10,529 nucleotides of DNA. It comes from an uncultured Flavobacterium sp. Lineage in GTDB: Bacteria; Bacteroidota; Bacteroidia; Flavobacteriales; Flavobacteriaceae. The translations under genes and the position numbers were made by a program. The notes under the pieces were generated by a model. The model was not told where the DNA came from. It made no database searches and saw nothing but the letters and a program-made list of their open reading frames with translations. The DNA lies in assembly GCF_937967675.1 (NCBI RefSeq), contig NZ_CALBSN010000029.1, positions 1-10,529 on the forward strand. Reading direction: 5' to 3'. This document shows positions 6,867 to 10,529 of the stretch, piece after piece (the first letter of the stretch is position 1; every line of letters begins with the position of its first letter).

Positions 6867-9800
6867 TTAAATTTCAATTTTATCTATTTCCTTCATTATT
6901 CTATCCGTTTCTGTTAAAGCAACGATGATTTTTTGATAATGCAAAATATCTTCAAAGCCTAGTTCTCGTTCTTTACGGTCTTTAAGCCATTTTTGAGCGG
7001 GTTGGTAACCGCCAATGTAAAAGTTCCAAGCTACTTCAGGAACGTTAGCGAAATATTGGGTGTCGTTGATGTAAACGCTGCCATTTTTGTAAGTTGGTTT
7101 TGTTACAACGTTGTCGCCATCTTCAGGATATTGCGTGATGTATTTTTCTACAATAGGACTTTCTAACAAATGAATTTGGCGCAACTCGCCACCTAATGCT
7201 ACTAATTTCCAAAAATTTTCTTGAATTTCCTGTACGGACAGGTCGCGACCTGTCCCTACAACATCGCGACCTGTCCCCACAACATCGCGACCTGCCCCTA
7301 CATGATGTGGATAGGGCACTCTAGGAAAATCTATTTTTAAAAATTCTTTATAGGTTTCTCTGTAGGTTGGTGAATGAAGCACCGCATAGATATAATCCAA
7401 TAAATCAATTGGAGCAAATGTGGTTCTAAACTCTGAGCGAACGTCTTTATCATTTGCCAAACAAACATTGCCGTCTTCTTTCTCTGGTGTAAATGATAAC
7501 CCCAACCCTTTGGCTATCTCATTCACAATTTCCATGTTAAGATTTGGTGTTCGAACTACTTCGTTTAACAGACTTTGTTGGTCATTTGTTTGTGTATAAA
7601 GATAAAGCGGGAATAAAGGTGCATTATTACTAACTCTCATTGCCATTACTCCTTTTTCAACTATTTTATTTGTTACCAATACATCTCTCCAATCAATATT
7701 TCCTGTAACTAATCTAGAAAAACACAACCCTAAATTGTTATTAACCATATGCGACATTACTTCATTTCTTGGATAAGCCATAAACCCTTTGCTTTTTCCA
7801 GTATAATAAGTTTTTCTGACATCAAATGGTCTGTATAAAATATCAGTAATAACTCCGTGGTTTTTTAAAACATCATTTTTAGCATACGAAACTTTCCAAT
7901 CTCTACCATCTGGTTTAGGTGTGTAAATATTGCGAAAATCTTCTTCATTCAATATTTTAAGTTGTTCAATAATTTCAACCAATTTTTTTTCATCGTGGTG
8001 TATTGTTAAAGCATCTCTTTCTGTTATGACTCCAGTAGCTCCAAGTCTAAAAATTTCATTAATTGAAAAACCTAATTCATATTTACTCCTAACTAATTCG
8101 TTTTTTGCAACAAAAAAAAGATTTGGTATATTGGGTTTTAAGTAGTTCCATTCAATATTCGATAAATTATTGTTGTTCAAAAAATCATATTTTAACTCTC
8201 TTTTTCCATATAAATCAAAATTGAATACTTCTCCAAATTCATTCTCTTTTTTCTTGCCTGTTTTTATGAATAGATTAATTGATACACCAGCCATAATGTC
8301 AAATACATTTTGATCAATTGAACCATCAGGAGAAACTTCTTTTTTCTTAGCGTTTCCGTGTAAATCTAGAATATAAATTTTGTCAAAACTTTCCAATAAA
8401 TGTTTTCGCATTTGACGGTGAATAATTCCATCAACAAAACTATTGTTAGAAATGTAGGCTAAAATACCTTCTCCGTTTTTATCGATAAAATGTTGACCGA
8501 AACGAATAAACTTAATATAATCATCTGAAAGAGGTTGGATATTTCGCTCTTTCATATCTTTTTTGTAATCCGCTGTAAGGCTTTCAATCCAAGGGCTTTT
8601 ATTTGTACTACTAACACTATAAGGTGGATTTCCAATTACCACCATTACAGGTGCGTCACGTTTTATGGCGTTGGCTTGGTCGGCTTCGTCACTTAACCAA
8701 CTACTAAAAAGGGTTTGGGTGTCGGGGTGTGCTTCTTCTAATGAGTTGGTCAAAAATATTTTAAAACGTTGGTCGTCTGTTGGCTTGAAACCTGTTTCGG
8801 TAAGCAGCATGTCCATTTTCAAGTGCGCCATGGCATAACTTGCCATAAGCAACTCAAAGCCGTTTAATCTTGGTATTAAATCATTGGTTACATACTTACT
8901 CCAAATGCCTTGTTGTCCTTCAAATTTCTTATGTATGTGTTTTACTACCTCAGCAAGAAAAGTTCCTGTTCCTGTAGCTGGGTCTAAGATTTGTACTTTG
9001 TGAACTTCTGTTTCGGTTTCAACTTCTTTTATTTTGGAGTTGGCACCCGTTCCCGTTTGGGTAACGGCTTTTTTCTTAATTTTTATTTTGTTGGTATCGG
9101 CTAAACCTTGTGGTAAATTGAACTCGGTTTTTAAAATATCATCTACGGCACGTACAATAAAATTCACAACAGGTTGCGGTGTGTACCAAACCCCTCGAGC
9201 TTTTCTTAATGCTGGGTTGTATTCCCCTAAAAACGTTTCGTAAAAGTGTACTACAGGGTCTTCCTGTTTGGTGCTTTTACCAAAGTTTTTCATAATAGTA
9301 GCCACGTCTGAAGCTAGGAAAATATTGACTAACTCGTCAACTATCCAAGTTAAACGGGTGTCTAAATCAAAACCCGCAATGTCTTGAAATAATTTTCTAA
9401 GAAATGGATTTGATTTTGGGATAAGCTCAGCCGCTTCCATTCTTGAAAAAGTAGGTAAAGTTGGGTCGTGATAACGAGCTGCAAACATACCGTAAGCAAT
9501 AGTTTGCGCATAAATATCAGAAAACGCTTTGTTATCGATGTCGTGTATCAACATTTGTTGAAACGAAAGCATTTGCGATTTTAGTTGTGAGCGTTTGCCT
9601 TCTTGGTCGTCATAGTTTAATGATTTTTCAATAATATCAGCCATTAACTTTGCTTTTCCTGCCATCATTTGCGCCAATTTAGTGGGTGACTTAATGGTTT
9701 GCGAAATGGTTTCGGCAAAGTTTTTTATGAGTTGATTGAATTGATCAAAGTTTTCAGGAATGGGAACAATTTCAACTGATTTACCATCCTGAGCTTGTTG

Positions 9801-10160
9801 AAGGGTAGCAATCGCAATTTTGGTGGTTAGTTCTCCATCTTTGTAAAAATGAAAATCCATATAATCGGTAAAAATCAAATTCGATAATCCCGATTTGTAG
9901 CGGTCAAATTGTTCTTTTAGAGTTTTGCTTCCTAAGTCTACTCCAATATCTTTCGCTTCAATGTAACCAACAGGAACGTCTTTACGGGTTAACACATAAT
10001 CAGGCGCACCACAATCTACTCGAGCGGGTTCATTGGTCACCAAAACATCAGGCAAAATGGCCATAATGAGGTTTTGAAGGTCACCACGATACGAATGTTC
10101 TCGAGCGTTTCCTGTTTTGTAAAGCGTGTTTATTTTATCGATGTATTGTGTAAGTGTCAT
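6867..10160 (-). CDS. Single-chain type ISP/IIG-like restriction-modification enzyme (nuclease + N6-adenine methyltransferase + specificity domain)
   Basis: 1097 residues. The N-terminus is an Mrr/PD-(D/E)xK-like nuclease: PD at 53-54, E68-A-K70 and a Q84xxRY88 motif. Residues about 130-300 are a helical linker. The gamma-class methyltransferase follows: motif X at 322-335 (RGVWYTPQPVVNFI), motif I at 393-401 (DPATGTGTF), motif IV NPPY at 511-514, and a GILAYISNNSF strand at 565-575. NPPY indicates adenine-N6 methylation. Residues about 690-1090 resemble the type ISP C-terminal specificity region (YRPFDVRKTYYTGKSKG at 776-792). LlaGI-type ISP enzymes carry an SF2 helicase between nuclease and methyltransferase; no Walker A or DExH is visible here and the chain is about 500 residues shorter, so it should cleave like a type IIG enzyme. 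Oddities are an AT-rich middle (about 7600-8640) and a palindromic repeat translated in frame at residues about 953-977. The start ATG at 10160 sits about 22 nt from the predicted transcription start. All catalytic motifs appear intact. Confidence 0.9.
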   Translation of the reverse strand: MTLTQYIDKINTLYKTGNAREHSYRGDLQNLIMAILPDVLVTNEPARVDCGAPDYVLTRKDVPVGYIEAKDIGVDLGSKTLKEQFDRYKSGLSNLIFTDYMDFHFYKDGELTTKIAIATLQQAQDGKSVEIVPIPENFDQFNQLIKNFAETISQTIKSPTKLAQMMAGKAKLMADIIEKSLNYDDQEGKRSQLKSQMLSFQQMLIHDIDNKAFSDIYAQTIAYGMFAARYHDPTLPTFSRMEAAELIPKSNPFLRKLFQDIAGFDLDTRLTWIVDELVNIFLASDVATIMKNFGKSTKQEDPVVHFYETFLGEYNPALRKARGVWYTPQPVVNFIVRAVDDILKTEFNLPQGLADTNKIKIKKKAVTQTGTGANSKIKEVETETEVHKVQILDPATGTGTFLAEVVKHIHKKFEGQQGIWSKYVTNDLIPRLNGFELLMASYAMAHLKMDMLLTETGFKPTDDQRFKIFLTNSLEEAHPDTQTLFSSWLSDEADQANAIKRDAPVMVVIGNPPYSVSSTNKSPWIESLTADYKKDMKERNIQPLSDDYIKFIRFGQHFIDKNGEGILAYISNNSFVDGIIHRQMRKHLLESFDKIYILDLHGNAKKKEVSPDGSIDQNVFDIMAGVSINLFIKTGKKKENEFGEVFNFDLYGKRELKYDFLNNNNLSNIEWNYLKPNIPNLFFVAKNELVRSKYELGFSINEIFRLGATGVITERDALTIHHDEKKLVEIIEQLKILNEEDFRNIYTPKPDGRDWKVSYAKNDVLKNHGVITDILYRPFDVRKTYYTGKSKGFMAYPRNEVMSHMVNNNLGLCFSRLVTGNIDWRDVLVTNKIVEKGVMAMRVSNNAPLFPLYLYTQTNDQQSLLNEVVRTPNLNMEIVNEIAKGLGLSFTPEKEDGNVCLANDKDVRSEFRTTFAPIDLLDYIYAVLHSPTYRETYKEFLKIDFPRVPYPHHVGAGRDVVGTGRDVVGTGRDLSVQEIQENFWKLVALGGELRQIHLLESPIVEKYITQYPEDGDNVVTKPTYKNGSVYINDTQYFANVPEVAWNFYIGGYQPAQKWLKDRKERELGFEDILHYQKIIVALTETDRIMKEIDKIEI
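7231..7302. repeat. GC-rich palindromic repeat with two extra half units, translated in frame inside the restriction gene
   Basis: 7236-7255 is a perfect 20-bp palindrome (GGACAGGTCGCGACCTGTCC). With one mismatched pair (7235/7256) it extends to 30 bp, 7231-7260, ending TGTA/TACA. Two adjacent 21-nt copies of one half follow at 7261-7281 and 7282-7302; the core TCGCGACC recurs at 7243, 7264 and 7285. Because 21 is a multiple of three, the array encodes three heptads of the form VG(A/T)GRDV on the - strand. It resembles dispersed short palindromic repeats normally found between genes in Bacteroidetes; that family link is from memory. Confidence 0.85.
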
Positions 10161-10529
10161 TAGGTAAGTAATTAATTTCTGACTTTTTCAAACTTATGAA
10201 AAAAAAAGCACCTACACAACCTATACTACTACATGAATTTAAAACCAGGTAAAACTTAGGTCGATGCTTCAGCACCTAAAGTAAACAATGGGATTGAGAT
10301 AAAAATGTGGAAATCCGTATTAAGAATGTTAAATAGAAAAACGCTAGAAAACATTTTTTTAGAACAAACAAATTGTAAGGCTTTTGTAAAAAAAATAATT
10401 AAAATACAACAATAAAAAAGTTGCATTTTACAATGTTAAATTTTAAAAAGGAGCATCGGCACAATTAAAAATAATACTATATTTACACTATAATTTCGTT
10501 AGAGTAGCTGGAACTACTCGAGGTCTTAT
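10161..10529. other. 369-nt region upstream of the restriction gene, no convincing gene
   Basis: Apart from the promoter at 10189-10220 I find no well-supported gene. The longest small ORF is + strand 10305-10415 (36 codons, ATG to TAA, rich in Lys, Ile and Asn), which has no recognisable motif. Other structure is weak: an imperfect inverted repeat at 10254-10282 (ACTTAGG against CCTAAAGT), an 8-bp inverted repeat TTGTAAAA/TTTTACAA at 10384-10391 and 10426-10433, and a 6-bp hairpin GAGTAG/CTACTC at 10502-10519. The sequence is very AT-rich, and a gene may begin beyond the right edge. Confidence 0.5.
10189..10220 (-). promoter_or_regulatory. Bacteroidetes promoter for the restriction-modification gene
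   Basis: On the - strand TAAGTTTG (10189-10196) matches the TAnnTTTG -7 consensus exactly. GTTG (10217-10220) is a near match to the TTTG -33 element, with a 20-nt spacer where 19 is typical. The spacer contains a run of nine A/T pairs (10199-10207). The expected transcription start near 10183 leaves a leader of about 22 nt without a Shine-Dalgarno sequence. Confidence 0.55.

Noticed and set aside
6866..6877. TTG start for the DUF1905 gene, giving 156 residues
   Set aside because: The in-frame ATG at 6865 fits the domain start and sits immediately after the upstream stop; the TTG adds only four residues.
7231..7302. Short regularly spaced repeats that could suggest a CRISPR array
   Set aside because: Units are contiguous 21-nt copies without unique spacers and lie within a coding frame.
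9640..9690. MMAGKAKLM in the restriction enzyme as a possible Walker A motif
   Set aside because: It lacks the GxxxxGK(S/T) pattern and no Walker B or DExH follows.
10305..10415. 36-codon + strand ORF
   Set aside because: Lys/Ile/Asn-rich composition expected from AT-rich DNA, no motif and no clear promoter; not called as a gene.

Overview
The window looks like a chromosomal segment of a low-GC Bacteroidetes, most likely a flavobacterium. It carries a type IX secretion (T9SS) type B sorting domain, a PorP/SprF partner protein, Bacteroidetes-style promoters (TTTG-like -33 and TAnnTTTG -7) and A-rich leaders without Shine-Dalgarno sequences. It falls into two convergent blocks.

Left block, + strand (1-4024). 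The 3' two-to-three kilobases of a giant SprB-like surface adhesin gene, open from the left edge and so cut at its 5' end, is followed after 13 nt by a PorP/SprF-family outer-membrane protein gene. Adhesin modules run PKD-like, then SprB-like repeats, then PKD, then the C-terminal sorting domain. The pair matches the known logic of gliding adhesin SprB and its dedicated secretion partner SprF. A 15-bp perfect hairpin at 4029-4065 separates it from the next gene and probably terminates both strands.

Right block, - strand (4092-10160). Reading leftwards from 10160, a 1097-residue single-chain restriction-modification enzyme (Mrr-like nuclease, N6-adenine methyltransferase, type ISP-like specificity region, no helicase) is followed with a 1-nt gap by a small DUF1905/YdeI-like protein. 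A separate secreted MORN-repeat (YwqK-like) protein with its own likely promoter comes next. The restriction gene has a good promoter match whose spacer contains an A9 run. It has a sharply AT-rich middle where the specificity domain lies, and an in-frame insertion of a GC-rich palindromic repeat near its C-terminus. The last 369 bases (10161-10529) hold that promoter and otherwise no convincing gene.

No complete new defence system is evident. The most unusual items are the palindromic repeat coded inside the restriction enzyme, the possible slippage-tunable promoter, the restriction gene/DUF1905 coupling, and compositional steps inside both the adhesin and the restriction gene.
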